From: Pyrus communis
Lineage: Eukaryota; Streptophyta; Magnoliopsida; Rosales; Rosaceae
Reading direction: 5' to 3'
Assembly (NCBI RefSeq): GCF_963583255.1
Contig: NC_084804.1
Location: 21,024,061-21,088,060, forward strand
DNA length: 64,000 bases
Position 1 is the first letter of the stretch. Each line of letters begins with the position of its first letter. Under the pieces are notes generated by a model, which searched no databases, had not been told where the DNA came from, and saw only the letters and a list, made by a program, of their open reading frames with translations. The position numbers and the translations under genes were made by a program. Positions 1 through 11,325 of the stretch are shown piece after piece.

Positions 1-2211
1 TCCAAGCATTTGTAGCCTTGATGATTCAGTGAATAGCCTAAGAAAATACAAGCTTTTGATTTAGATTGAAGTTTATTTTGTGTGTAGGGCACTAACCATG
101 GAAAGCATCAACATCCAAAAAACTTTAACATGTCATACTTTGGTTTTTGTCGAAACAATTTCTCATAAGGTGACACATTGGATAAAATTTTAGTTGGCAG
201 CATATTTATCAAATATGTTGCAGTAGAACGTGCATCCAACCAAAATTTATTAGGCATGTGGGATTGAGAAAGTATAACTACGCTTGTTTCAACAATATGT
301 CGATGTTTTCGTTCTGCAATTCCATTTTGTTCAGGATGTTTAGGGCATGAAAAACATTGTGAAATTCCATTTGCAGTGAGAAACTTCTAAAAGAGCATGA
401 CTTTTATACCCTCCACCTTCATCACATTGGAGGGTTTTAATTGAAAGATTAAATCTATTTTTTACACTAGCCTTGAATTTTACAAAAAATTTCAAAGACT
501 TCACTTTTGTTTTTCATGGGAAAAATCCAAGAGTAATGAGAATAATCATCCACAAACAACACATAATAACGAAAACCTTCATTAGAAATAATTAGGGAAA
601 ACCACACATCCGAGTGCAAAAGTTGCAAGGGAAATTGAGAAACAGACTAAGACACTTTGAAAGGTAACCTAGTACTATTTCCTAAGGGACATGACTCACA
701 AAAGCTTGCATCAGTGGTACCATGAATTTGTACCAATTTATTTGAAACTAAAAACGTAATTATTGAATTGGCAGGATCACCAAGCCGAGCATGCCATTTC
801 TGGACTGAACACTGAATCCCTACAAAGGCTGAAATTGGATACTTGAGTTGTCCACTGCCAATTGGAAATAGGTATAACCCAGTCTCACATCTCCCTCGAA
901 AAAGCGTCTTCCGGGTCTTGAGGTCCTTAACAAGGAAAAAATAAGGGAAAATTAGTAGGTAGCAATGGTTGTCTAAAGTGAACCTATGGGCAGATATTAT
1001 ATCTTAGGAAGCAGTGGGACAGTGAAGGATATTACGTAAATCAAATGAGCAAGTTTTAGTATGTAGTTGATTTGAACTAGCGTGAGAGAAAGAGATGCAA
1101 GAGTCCTTACCTACACCTCCAATAGTATCATTACCATTGTACTCTTTGAGATTGACCAAAGTTTGAATTTCAGGAGTGATATGAGCATTAGCACCGGTGT
1201 CAAGTAGTCAGGTACCATTCGGTTGCTTATTCAAGGTGATATGTGATGAGGACATTGTTGTGAGCCTCTTGGTAGGAATCCGACCTTTATAAACAACATT
1301 CATCATTTGGTAGCAATCAAGAGCAGGATGACCTGGTTTGCCACAAATTTGGCAAATAATAAACTTACCTGGACAAGGAAATCTCTCACCATTAACTGGC
1401 TGGTCATGCTGGTTGTTGTTGTTGCAAGGATTGTATCCTCGTTGATTGGAAGGAAGTCCACGATTGGACGGGGATGCACCTCTCCCAATTCCACCCAAGC
1501 GCTCTCCACCATAGCCTCAAGCAGAAACAAAGGTGTTAACAAGTGGATTTTGGTCCATCATTTTGCGCTCAGTAGTCAATAGAAGTGCCTCAAAAGTGGG
1601 ATAAGTTACAGGTGAATCCCAAGCTTGAGCAGCACTTACCGTCATTTCAAAGGTAGGTCCGAGATTGTTCAACATAATCTGCATGAGTTCATCATCATTC
1701 ACTGGTTGCCCCGCTAGGGCAAGGTTATCGGCGATGGCATTCATGCAATCCAGATAATCTGTGATAGAGAGATCACCTTTTTTGGTCTGCAGCAACTCAT
1801 TTCTCAAAAACAAAATTCTAATTTGTGAGGTGGAGGCATACCTCTACTCCAAAGCTTCCAAGTGGCTCAAGCAGTACTCTTACTTGCCAAGACAAAGAGT
1901 ATAGAGGCAATCAAGGAGCCATTTATCTAACTGAGGATTGTTTGATCTTGTTGAACCCACGCAATGTATGTAAGAGTCACAGTGGTCACGCCAGGCAAGT
2001 TCTTAAGAGGGCACACCAAAGTACCATCCACATACCCCATCAGATCTCTACTCTTGAGAATTGGGAGAATTAGGCCAACCACAGTGGGTAGTTGGTTTGG
2101 TCAAGCTTGATGTTCACAACAGTGGAAAAGGGATGAAACGGATTGGTGGTAGGGTTCGTGGGATTGGTGATAGGGGGTGGGATTGGAAGAGTTAGCATTA
2201 TTTTCAGCCAT
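1..2211 (-). pseudogene. copia Gag-Pol polyprotein pseudogene (gag, protease, integrase part)
   Basis: The likely gag start is the ATG at 2211 (MAENNANSSNP, low complexity). The UBN2-type Gag core (reading SITDYLDCMNAIADNLA) spans about 1813-1517. The zinc knuckle CQICGKPGHPALDC is encoded near 1370-1330. Just downstream an in-frame TGA replaces the usual Trp before LLDTGANAH, the aspartic protease site. The pre-integrase zinc segment lies near 800-650 and the integrase core start near 550. More stops follow near 660 and in the integrase. Family assignment rests on domain order protease-integrase, as in copia. Non-functional as seen. Confidence 0.8.
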
Positions 2212-2268
2212 TGAAGATCGTGGAAAAAAAAATTGGATCTAGTCGTTAGACAATAAAGCTCAATACCA

Positions 2269-2740
2269 TGTAAAACTTAAGTATGCTGAGGGTTTCACTT
2301 CAATTGCATACCCCATCAATACTGGGATGCATGTATTTATATTAATCTCAAGGTTACAACATGGATTTGAAAACCCCAGATACAAGGAACTTTTCAAAGT
2401 TTAAAAGTACAAACAAAAAGCTATAAAGATTACATGCGCAGCTTAGATCACAACAGATGTTTGAAAAACAAATCCTATAAACTAAGAATGGCTGAAAGGA
2501 TAAGAGTTTGAACTAAATCAAACTCCTCAAGGTGCAATGATAACAGCTTCACGTTGACTTCGTCTAACAGAATAGTGAGAAACCATGTTTGATGCTGGTT
2601 CCTAGGCTGACACCAACAGAGTATGGTGCTTCATATTATTCTCAAGCTTTGAAGTGGGAAGAGAAGAAAGAGAAGGGACAGAATGGAAGGAGTAACAGTC
2701 GTCAGCAACTTAGGGAGAAGCAATGTTGGTTCCTAATTCA
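2269..2740 (-). repeat. Probable 5' LTR of the truncated copia element
   Basis: The inner edge is well placed: on the minus strand the segment ends in ACA directly before TGGTATTGAGC, a decayed match to the TGGTATCAGAGC initiator-Met tRNA primer site. The outer edge near 2722-2740 is a guess, since no partner LTR is available. No other features are visible. Confidence 0.5.
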
Positions 2741-2744
2741 ATGA

Positions 2745-3757
2745 TTTTTATTTTGGATTAATTGGAATAGAGGTTTGGATTGGTCTAATATGTGGTAAAT
2801 AATTGAGGAAGGAGAAGCAATTGTTTGTGGTGCTGTTGACTAATATCCAGGCCAAAGTCCCAAGCTGCTTCCTAATTTATTTTCATGGATCCACTAGTTC
2901 TTATTTTGATGCCTCAGTATTTGTTTTATTTTCTCTTCTTCTTATGATATTAATCAATTGCCAACCACACAAGTTTCGTAACAAGAACGATATGCATGAC
3001 ATGAGCATACGATAATCATAACATTTTTCATCAATGATACAATAATATGTATAAGTATTTTTTTGTACTTAGAAGATTAAAATACAGAAATGCATGTTAA
3101 ATGCGCCTATAACGGTGTTTTAGTGTCAGAAAAAAGAAAATTATGACAAATTTCTATTTTAATTTTAAAGTTGTTAGAAAAAACATGTAGACGAGTAAGA
3201 AAAGGGTAAATGGGTAAAAAATGATAAACAAGTTAAAAACGGATACACGGTTATGGTTAAATGGATACGCGGTTATGTGTATGGTTAACTGTTTATAAAC
3301 GGTTATGAATATAGGTATAACCATTTATACAATTACCCAACAAGTAAACGGTTATTCAAGTAAGAGCTTAAATGGTTATGGGTAAATAACCGCAGTTACC
3401 CGCCCGCCATAACAATTGCCTATCGCTAACTCGTAAATAACTAACCATTTATGTTACTACACGTGTTAATTACAATTAAAAAATAAAATTAAATATGTGT
3501 GGATCGATTTGGTTAACCGCATCCTAAGAATTTTGGGGACCGATTAAGGTCGGTGCGGTTAGGTTTAATCGTCAAAAATTCAAAAACAAAAAAAAAATAA
3601 AAAAAATAAAAAAAAATAAAAAATAAAAAAACCAAATCAAACCAAGTTGCCGCTGCGGTTAGTTTTTTTTTTTTTTAAATGTCCAGCTCTAGATAAAACA
3701 AATAGGTTTGAATAAAGTTTTTCTTATAATGACTATTTATTTATAAAGAATATCTAA
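2745..3757. other. Intergenic AT-rich stretch with degenerate ggttat/gcggtt repeats
   Basis: No gene is supported. About 3220-3420 holds many imperfect copies of ggttat, with a run of TAACCGCAGTTACCCGCC. About 3510-3665 repeats the word gcggtt around A-rich tracts. A 70-codon open frame at 2803-3015 has no recognisable domain. Confidence 0.5.
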
Positions 3758-3930
3758 TCTCTACTAATTAATAAAACATTCATTGTCAACTAAAACTCTA
3801 TGAAATTACTAGTTTAACCCTTTAATTAAAACAAAACATGAATAAAAAAATATGGAGCATAAATATAATTTCACACAACCAAATTTTGATTTTTTTTTTA
3901 AAGACTCACCTACATGTAATCCAAATATAT
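3758..3930 (+). mobile_element. Helitron-like element, 5' end fragment
   Basis: It begins A|TCTCTACTAATTAATAAAAC and runs about 170 bp with near identity to the start of the element at 57930-59467. It breaks down before any CTAG 3' terminus, beside the hairpin MITE at 3947. This is a 5' fragment of a non-autonomous family. The Helitron assignment comes from the better-preserved copies. Confidence 0.5.
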
Positions 3931-3946
3931 ATATAATAGTTGCATG

Positions 3947-4165
3947 AGGAGGATCCTCTTCGGATCCTCTTTATGAGAATCCTGGAGATCATCAAATTAT
4001 GTTTGTTTATCGTACATCATGCGGTCATAAATTATTTTAAATATTTTTATTTAAAATTAAACATAAACAGTACCTGATGGAAACTAGTCACACAATATAT
4101 AATAAACAGACACGATTTAAAAATCTCTTAGATCCTCAAAAATAGGATCTGAAGAGGATCCTCCT
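3947..4165. mobile_element. Hairpin MITE, GGATCC family, copy 1
   Basis: Terminal inverted repeats AGGAGGATCCTCTTC and GAAGAGGATCCTCCT flank an AT-rich core containing a CGTACATCATGCGGTCA-like word. The same core and GGATCC-rich ends recur at 10060-10260, 39351-39538 and 39692-39900. There is no coding capacity. Nine-base target duplications at the later copies point to a Mutator-type origin. Confidence 0.65.
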
Positions 4166-4467
4166 ATCCAAACTTTGAATTTATCTAGAAAATTTCTATA
4201 AATTGGATTGATTCTAATTTTCCTTTTTTTAGTACAAGATATATTTTACACTATAGGGGTGGAGAGTTCGGTTAAGCCACATAATGAGCAACCTAATTAG
4301 TTATCGAATTCGCCATCCACGAGATTCGAACATAAAACCTCTCACTTACAAGTGCAGAGGAATACCATGAAACCGTAGTACTAAGTGACAAGATTGATTC
4401 TAAATTAAAATTGGATACTTTTTTTTTATAAGTATTCATATCATTTAATTTCTACAGTTATTTTTTT

Positions 4468-5733
4468 GGGCAAAAGACTGTTTACTACCCTCATGTTTTG
4501 TGGTTTTCAACACTTAGTATATTAAGTTTTTTTCATCGTAGAGTCATATCTAAAGTGTTAATTTTGAGACAGTCTTATACATCCGTTAATCAAACTGTTA
4601 AGTCTGTCGTTAATTGATGACATAACGTTTATGTAGATAATAATTGGGGGTCACTGTCACTAAGGGATCCACGTGGATTTTTTTTTTCTTTTTTCAGAAG
4701 GGGTTAAAAAATAAAAGAACAAAACCGTCTTCTCCCTCACCCGCAGCCTCTCCGTCCCTTCTCTCTTCTGCATCATCCCCTCGCACCCTCTCCCTCCCTT
4801 ATCTCTTCTGCAACCCGGGTCTTTGGGTTTCAGATTCGAGTACGAAACCGAGACATTGATGACCTGACTCGACCCGTCGTACTCGATCCACGAGTTCACC
4901 AGATTGCCGCTCTTGAGATCGATGTCGACGGCATCCAGATCCAACACGACGTGGTTCCTGTTGATGTCCTTTCTCTCTCGCCATCACATTCACAGTACCT
5001 CCAAAGGGTTTCTTTTGTAGCGTAATTGAAAAGGTTGGGTGTTTATTGACCCATGTGCTTTTCTTTTGTTTGCTCTTGAGATCGATGTCGACGGCATCCA
5101 GATCCAACCCGATGTGCTTTTCTTTTGTAGCGCACCATTTTCTCAGAGCTGTACTCGATCAGGTTGGGTTTGATTTCTTTGGTAGGATTTGATTTTTTTG
5201 GTGGGATTCGATCAGGTTGGGTTTTATTTTACTTTTTCTTGAATTATTTTTTGGTTTTTATTTGTTTTTTGTTGGGTTTGATTTGTTTGGTGGGATAAAT
5301 TTGTTGGTGAATTTTTGTTCTTGGTAGCGTGCAAAAAATGATTAAACTTTAGCTTGAAGAGAATTGAAAGATGGAAACTTGGTGAGATCGAGAACCGCGA
5401 CATGGTCGGTTGGTGCAGATGAGAGAATGGAGGGATAAGGGAGGAAGGAGGAGAGAAGGGAGGGAGAGGGTGTGAAGGGGATGAGGGAGGGAGGGGAAGG
5501 GAGGGAGAGGATGCGGGGACGAGGGAGGGAGAAGACGCTTTTTTTTTTCTTCCCTTAATGACATGGGTTGCGAGTCATTGTCGATATAACCATCACGTTA
5601 TCAATTAACAGCAGATTTAAAATTGTTTCAAAATTAACATTACTTTAAATATGACTTAGAGAAGAAAAAAATCTTGATACATTAAATGTTAAAAACTACA
5701 AAATTTTATGATAATAAACAGAATTTAATCCTA
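4468..5733. mobile_element. Non-autonomous element with long inverted repeats (MULE-like)
   Basis: The outer roughly 300 bp on each side are inverted copies. The left arm (TGTTTACTACCCTCATGTTT, then GTTAATTTTGAGACAGTC, then CGTCTTCTCCCTC) matches the reverse complement of the right arm from about 5725 back to about 5460. The middle holds a direct repeat (4911 and 5074) around the word ATCGATGTCGACGGCATCCA. Such long terminal repeats are typical of Mutator-like elements. A 9-bp duplication is only weakly suggested (TTATTTTTT / TTCTTTTTA). Open frames in the middle look incidental. Confidence 0.6.
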
Positions 5734-6593
5734 TTCTTTTTAATCGGTAACTATAAAATTTAGGAAGTTTTCTAAATATTTTATTTTTGGCAGTCCACGA
5801 CCACACACTCACACACCGACACTTCCCCGCAAAAGATCTCTTTGCCATAAAGTAAGCATTGGTCACGAGTAGTCACGTGACCGAAAACAAATACTTCACG
5901 TCAGACAGAACTTACGAACTTGTCATGTCTCTAGCTAGTCGTCTAGTCCACCTAGTCCTTCACTAATCGTCATAATTCTCGAGGATAAGAATTGTCTATC
6001 CTTTCATTTTTGGTATCTTTTGATGCTTTTTATTCTCCTTCTATTTATGTAATTGTGATTAAACTACGTTAATATTATATTTATTTTTATCTTATTATTT
6101 TTATAAAAAAATAATATAAAATATTGACGTGACTTAATTGTGATCACATAAAACAGGAGGACACAGGAGGGCACCGTAAATAGAAGGGCAGACAATCGTT
6201 GTCCAATTCTGAAAGCTTCTTGTTTACACCGGCGCACATCGCCCAATGATTGCACGCGTTTCTAGACACGTTGGATCATGCGCGTATGACTGGGACAACA
6301 TAAGATTAAGTAGCATTTTATAAATTTTAAAAGAATAGACTTGCATTTCTCGTTATTAAATGATCTCCTTCCCTCTTGGGCTGAGAATATAAATTTCATA
6401 AAGCATCTTAATTTCTGAAACTACAAAAAAAATATTTTAATCTAAAAATTATTTTTATCGTTCAAATGTATATAACAAATTAATAGTGTAAGTACCAATT
6501 TCTGTTTCTATTATTTTGTACTAAAAAAATAGTATAAGTACAAAGTATTATATTCGTAATAAATTGTCCATTTATTTGATGCGTTTAGCTTTA
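5734..6593. other. Intergenic, no supported gene
   Basis: AT-rich DNA with a slightly more GC-balanced stretch at 5790-6000. A 63-codon minus-strand open frame at 6064-6255 has no recognisable domain. I see no RNA gene or transposon end here. Confidence 0.4.
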
Positions 6594-7187
6594 GACCAAC
6601 TCTCAAATTTTATGTTCTAAACTTACCTCAACTTGCTCTAACCCTTGGAACAAATATGAGTTTTAACGCAAAACTCATTTATAGTGCAAATTTAGCCCAA
6701 GATTCTCCAGGTTATTGGGGCTGGCCCACCATATATGTGTACTTTTTTTTATTTTATATTTATAAATTTATTGAATCCAACGGTTAAGATCTAATATGAT
6801 CAAATTTAATGGTTAAAAAAAAGGATATATCGGTCCAAATTTAAATCGAACGACTAAAGTAATTAAAAAAAAGTTCTTTTATGTCTTTCATATTCTTTCA
6901 TAGTGTTTCACAAGTTTCATGGTGTCAGTTAGTGATTTTTCAATATTTGTCGGAATCTAAATAAGTTTAGCTTAAATGTTCATAAAATTAAATTATGATA
7001 GTCTACATAATTTTTCTTTTAAAAAAGTTACTTTGCGAAAAAAAAAATTAGCCTAAATTGATTCCTTAAAAATCTGGGCTAAAATTTTAACTCACAAGAG
7101 TTGAAGCAAAAAAAGCTGTTTCTGAGTTAAAACCTAAATTTTTTGGGATAAAAATATTAGATTTTAATCCAAGAGTTGGTGATGGTC
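6594..7187 (-). mobile_element. PIF/Harbinger-type non-autonomous element, short copy
   Basis: The ends are GACCAACTCTCAAATTTTA and, inverted, GACCATCACCAACTCTTGG. The interior on the minus strand follows the left part of the element at 58081-59312, including TTAATTTTATGAACATTT, the ATATTGAAAAATCACTAA word and CCGTTGGATTCAAT. TTA precedes the left end; the right flank is TCA, so one duplication copy has changed. No open frame remains. Confidence 0.6.
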
Positions 7188-7300
7188 TCAAAAAATTAAC
7201 TATCTCTAATTTTAAATGTATTTTTTTTGTATAATTAATTCTCAAATAAAGATTAATAATTTAAACGATTTTATTGTTAATTTTATTTAGTTAAAATACA

Positions 7301-7600
7301 CTAGTACATGCCCACACACAAAGTGTGAATTTTTTTGCTTTAGTTGTTAAAATTGAAGGAGAGATGAACAGAGTGAGAGAGAACGTGAGAGTGATGAGAG
7401 AGGAAGATAGACTGTTATTTTTTTTTTTAAATTAGAGATGATAAACTTAAATGTAGTTGAGGTTTAAAAAAAAAACAGGAAAATTTTGTTTTGTAAAATT
7501 ACACTTCTATTCTTAACTTTTTTATTGTAATAGTAGACAGATTTTTTTTCATCCTCTTGTGATAGATAAAGAAAATTTCATTAATGTAGTTTTAGATTAT
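7301..7600 (-). mobile_element. Helitron-like non-autonomous element, short copy
   Basis: On the minus strand it ends with a CACACTTTGTGTG hairpin, then GGGCATGTA, then CTAG followed by T, the classical Helitron 3' arrangement. Interior words (AATGAAATTTTCTTT, a long purine/pyrimidine tract) match the copies at 57930 and 62937. The 5' end is degenerate near 7600. Confidence 0.55.
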
Positions 7601-7828
7601 TCATAAATAAGTAAACACGTGGGCCTCTACTAGATACAATATATAATCTTAAAATACAAAAGAGAGAGGGGATGGGGCTGCTATTTTTTCCAAAAAAAAT
7701 TTGGAGCTGCTATAAATACGACTAGTGCAACTCGTATGGTCACCGACACGCTTTTTATTCTTTCTTTCTTTGTTTCTTTCTTTCTCGTTTTCCTTGTGAT
7801 TTTACATGAAAGACACAATAATGCTATA

Positions 7829-7866
<38 letters not shown>

Positions 7867-8105
7867 GAATAATGTTGTTCTCATATTCATTTTGATCTCT
7901 TACACTCTTGATAATTTTTTGTCATCAATCTTTTTAATTTATTTAATCCGACTGTGAAAATCATGAAAAATATTTGAGAAATAAAAATGAGTATTTGGAT
8001 ACACGACCCTAATAAAAACAACCTCTTAGTCTATTTATTTCTCTCGGTTTTTCTCGTCACATAACTATTAAGAAGGGCTTACTATATTTGTGTTGTTCGA
8101 CATAA
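7601..8105. repeat. Intergenic AT-rich stretch with an AAT microsatellite
   Basis: A perfect AAT trinucleotide run of about 35 bp lies at about 7828-7863. The surrounding 500 bp are AT-rich. Short open frames spanning the run are artefacts of the repeat. Confidence 0.7.
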
Positions 8106-8307
8106 TTTACAAAAATTATGCTGAATTTTGTACACTCAATTTGGAATTTTCTTCTTCATAATTTAGAATATATAATCATAAATATAATTATTCTATCGAG
8201 GGAGAACTTTACAAAAGTTATGTTGAATGCTGTACACTCAATTTTGAATTTTCTTTTTCATAATTTAGATAATCATAATTATAATTATTCTATCGAGGGA
8301 GAACTTG
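8106..8307. repeat. Two tandem copies of a 102-bp unit
   Basis: The segment from TTTACAAAAATTATGCTGAA to the word TCTATCGAGGGAGAACTT is repeated head to tail with a period of about 102 bp and scattered differences. It is non-coding and about 570 bp beyond the 3' end of the IRX15-type gene. Confidence 0.75.
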
Positions 8308-8491
8308 CCAAAAAGTTTATTGAGGAAACGGATGCATAATTTTAAATTCGAATTTTGTTGTTCATCTTTTTGGGGGACCGGATTGGAGCGTTTAACGTCT
8401 GTTACTTTTCAATGATTTCCTCTATTTGAGCATTTAAGGATTCAAATATATAAGGGAAAAATCCAAATTTTCTATTCTTTTTCCAACCCCT

Positions 8492-8772
8492 TCTATTTTC
8501 TCAGTAACCAAACAGTGCAAAACCAAATTGAACACATAACCCCCCAAACTTTCCACATACCCTATCATCATTACTTTGATAATCTTCTATTTTCTCAGTA
8601 ACCAAACAGGGCAAAACCAAATTGAACGCATAACCCCCCAAACTTTCCACATACCCTATCATCATTACTTTGATAATCTTCTATTTTCTCAGTAACCAAA
8701 CAGGGCAAAACCAAATTGAACGCATAACCCCCCAAACTTTCCACATACCCTTTCATCATTACTTTGATGATC
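8492..8772. repeat. Minisatellite, three copies of a 94-bp unit
   Basis: The unit starts TCTATTTTCTCAGTAACC and contains CATAACCCCCCAAACTTTCC. Copies begin at 8492, 8586 and 8680 and are nearly identical. The array ends about 100 bp past the stop codon of the minus-strand IRX15-type gene, so it may lie in or next to its 3' UTR. Confidence 0.9.
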
Positions 8773-8875
8773 TTATTACGTCTGTTGCTTAAATTAAAAA
8801 GAAAAAAAGATGAAGATCAAGAAAAATTATTTAAATAATTAACAAAAAATAAATAATTTACAAAACCCAGCTCAA

Positions 8876-9844
8876 TTAATCATCTTCGTCCTCTTTTGAA
8901 GATGATGGTGAATTTCTGCAAGACTCAAAGCTATGATCCTCCATTTTCTCCACCACAAAATGCCCCAAACTACCCACAGCCTCCACCAAGTTCTCCCGGC
9001 AAAGAAACTCGTCGCTAAAAATCCTCTCAACCTCCCTCGAAAAATCATGAACAAAAACATGAGTTTTATCCCTACCGCCCCTCTTGCTCCGGGCCAAAAC
9101 TCCGGCGGTGAAAATAGCCGACATCCGCCCCGGAGATGACGGAGAATACCCACGTGGGCCGTCGACCAGAATCACATCCCAAGGGACTTGATATATGTGG
9201 TTCGGCAAGTCGTTGATCCCGATCTTGCAGTCCGAGAACAACAAGTTCTGGACCGGCCGGCACTCGTTTTTGACCTGGGATTTGGTCGTTGACAGCAATT
9301 GTTTGTGGTCCTTGACTTGGGTCACGTACGACACGTCGTACGCCTCGAGGCTGTGGTGGGAGTGGGCCTGCTCGAATCGGGAGACGAGGAACTCGCTCTC
9401 ATCGATGAAAGCCGTGCGGCCGTTGAGGTTGAGCGTGTGGTAGAAGAGGGACTCGTGGGTGAGGCCGAAAACGAGGAAATTGCAGTTAGGTGCGCAGAGG
9501 CGGGTGAGGGCGGAGGATATGGAGGTAAGTTCCGGCGGGGACATGTGGGTTGCTGACGAGGTGTTTGATGATGAAATGGCGTAGTGAAGAAGTGCGTCGA
9601 GGACGGCGGGCGGGAGGGGGAGTACGGAGGTGGGCGTGAGGGAGGAGGTGGGGAGGGTTTGGGGGATGGTGGTGCTGATGAGAGTGAGGGTGAATGCGAG
9701 GGTAAAGAAGGTGAAGAAGAAGAGGAGCCACAGGCGGTGGCTTCCGCCGCTTGTGGTGGGTTTGTGGATTGCTTGGGGGTGGAGGAGGATGAGTTTTGTG
9801 TTTGTGTTGGCGGTGGTGGTGGCGGTGCTGTTGGTGGTTTTCAT
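8876..9844 (-). CDS. IRX15-L: IRX15/IRX15-LIKE, DUF579 xylan biosynthesis protein
   Basis: A 322-residue intronless gene. DUF579 proteins IRX15 and IRX15-L are Golgi proteins needed for normal glucuronoxylan in secondary walls; the related GXM proteins methylate glucuronic acid on xylan. Visible features: a short cytosolic start with TKLILLHPQ, one membrane anchor at about residues 39-60 ([14 protein letters not shown]), a Ser/Thr/Pro-rich stem, then the DUF579 domain from about residue 75 to 300. Family motifs include [53 protein letters not shown] and FLCRENLVE. The start used is the ATG at 9844; the frame is open two codons further to a GTG. The C-terminus is acidic. The TKLILLHP start and motif set fit IRX15/IRX15-L better than GXM, by recall of the families. 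Confidence 0.93.
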   Translation of the reverse strand: MKTTNSTATTTANTNTKLILLHPQAIHKPTTSGGSHRLWLLFFFTFFTLAFTLTLISTTIPQTLPTSSLTPTSVLPLPPAVLDALLHYAISSSNTSSATHMSPPELTSISSALTRLCAPNCNFLVFGLTHESLFYHTLNLNGRTAFIDESEFLVSRFEQAHSHHSLEAYDVSYVTQVKDHKQLLSTTKSQVKNECRPVQNLLFSDCKIGINDLPNHIYQVPWDVILVDGPRGYSPSSPGRMSAIFTAGVLARSKRGGRDKTHVFVHDFSREVERIFSDEFLCRENLVEAVGSLGHFVVEKMEDHSFESCRNSPSSSKEDEDD

Positions 9845-9847
9845 TTC

Positions 9848-9850
<3 letters not shown>

Positions 9851-9883
<33 letters not shown>
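9851..9883 (-). repeat. TC microsatellite in the 5' leader of the IRX15-type gene
   Basis: A GA dinucleotide run on the plus strand, so TC in the mRNA sense, ending about 7 bases before the ATG. Pyrimidine dinucleotide runs are frequent in plant 5' leaders and are length-variable; here it would sit directly upstream of the initiation codon. Confidence 0.9.
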
Positions 9884-10059
9884 CTGCTCTTTGCTTTGTC
9901 TTTTTTAATTATCTTGGGATTTCTCTTTCATGGCTTCATAATTCATTTGCTTTCAAAGTTAGACAGAGCGACAGAGAAATCACGGAGGGGATTGAGTGGG
10001 ACACGAATGCCAATGTGGGAACAGAACAGTTGAGCTTTTGAAGAGGTGGCGTCTCCTAA

Positions 10060-10260
10060 TAAAGCGGTTTCGGAGCTCATCCGGATTTTATTTAGTTAAT
10101 CGTGTATATCGTACGATTAAAAATTATTTTAAATTTTTTTATTTAAAATTAAATATAAATATTAACTAACAAAATCTAATCATATAATATATAATAAACG
10201 TATAAAATCTGAGAATTCCTAAAATTCTCACAAAGAGAATTAGTAGAGAATCCTCATCCA
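10060..10260. mobile_element. Hairpin MITE, GGATCC family, copy 2 (diverged)
   Basis: The core (ATCGTGTATATCGTACGATT, then TATTTAAAATTAAATATAAA, then CATATAATATATAATAAACG) follows copy 1 at 3947-4165, with decayed ends (GGAGCTCATCCGGATTTT / GAGAATCCTCATCC). It lies about 220 bp upstream of the IRX15-type start codon, within its likely promoter region. Confidence 0.55.
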
Positions 10261-11058
10261 TAAAAGCAAGGGTGGAGGGACGTGCTTTGTGTTGTAAAAT
10301 TAAAAGGGCGGAGGGGGTATTTTGTTAAAATAAAAGGTGAAAAAGACTATGGTGCAAATATTTAATTGTTTGCTGGCCGGTCCGTTACCGAGGCTAAGGC
10401 TCGAAACAAAGAAACATCGATGTGGTACCGACTAAAACGGCCCGGGTGGTTGAGAGAGTAATGCTTATAAAAGTGAAGTAGTAGGCTAAAGTTTGTGACA
10501 TGTTATACCATAGGTTGGACCACGAGTGGGTATCGCAAGCAGTCATTGTATGTCAAAAGTTCATACTTTTGGGTTCCAATCAAGACAGTATTTTAGTGAT
10601 GTAAATTAATTAGAATCCAATCAAATCTCGTTCACTAATGCACTAATGTTAAAGCATATATTCTTTGCTTAATTTTGTGGTATTTTGTTGGAGGAAAGGT
10701 GGTAAAAGTTGCCAAAGATGGATAGTGGATTCAACTTTTGGTAGGAAAATATGTCCTCGATCGGGTTGAGTTATTTAAGGCAGGATTGGAAGGTGCATGG
10801 CAGTGACTTTGTGCTACAATATTACCTTATTTTGAGTTTTGAGCTTAAAGTTTGAACAATATTGTTACATTACATGTGTCTACATCTTTGTATCTGTGAA
10901 GTCCCATTTATGCTATCTTCAAATTTTGTGGTGAAAATCACTAGCGGAGCCAAAAATTTACAACGATGGGGTCAGGAGTATACTGTTGTGGCTCGCGCTC
11001 TAGAATTCATGTCCAATAAGTGCCATCCACGGCTTATCCACCAGGCTAACGTCGGAGC
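10261..11058. other. Intergenic, no supported gene
   Basis: No domain, RNA gene or transposon terminus recognised. A 71-codon plus-strand frame (10862-11077) runs into the copia LTR and is not credible as a gene. Confidence 0.4.
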
Positions 11059-11325
11059 AATAGGCACAATTTACTGAACAATTATGGAGGCCTTAGAAAG
11101 AGGGGTGCGCCAATAGTAGAGTGAAAGAGAGAGATGTGTAATTGTGAGGTGTGTGTTATTTCACCTCATTGTGCCTTTATTTATAGTAGCAAGATAAGTA
11201 AAATCCTTAACCTTTTCAGATTACAACTCTTAATAAGTAATCAATTCCTAATAGGAATATAAGAGATATTCCTATATTCACTAGGATTTACACAATCACA
11301 TTGCTAATCCAATAGGACTGCAACT
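11059..11325 (-). repeat. 3' LTR of the 267-bp-LTR copia element
   Basis: Aligns along its full length with 14489-14755. It carries a TATA-like CTATAAATAAAGG on the minus strand near 11171-11183. Its first base pair has mutated (AGTTGCAG for TGTTGCAG). Confidence 0.75.

Larger units (their letters stand above)
1..2740 (-). mobile_element. Ty1/copia retrotransposon, 5' part, degenerate, cut by the window edge
   Basis: Read on the minus strand the order is LTR (about 2269-2740), primer-binding-like site, gag, protease and integrase, running out of the window at position 1. Gag has a UBN2-type segment and a CCHC knuckle. It is followed by a DTGANAH protease site, an HHCC-type pre-integrase segment (WHARLGDPA, then CESC) and an integrase start (DDYSHYSWIFP). 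Stops interrupt the frame, so it is a pseudo-element. The outer LTR edge is uncertain because the second LTR lies outside the window. No reverse transcriptase is visible; it would lie off the left edge. Confidence 0.85.

Noticed and set aside
2803..3015. 70-codon plus-strand frame
   Set aside because: Not recognised, AT-rich surroundings, hydrophobic low-complexity text.
9584..10033. 149-codon plus-strand frame opposite the IRX15-type gene
   Set aside because: Gly/Glu-rich shadow of the Ser/Thr/Pro-rich stem and the TC repeat.
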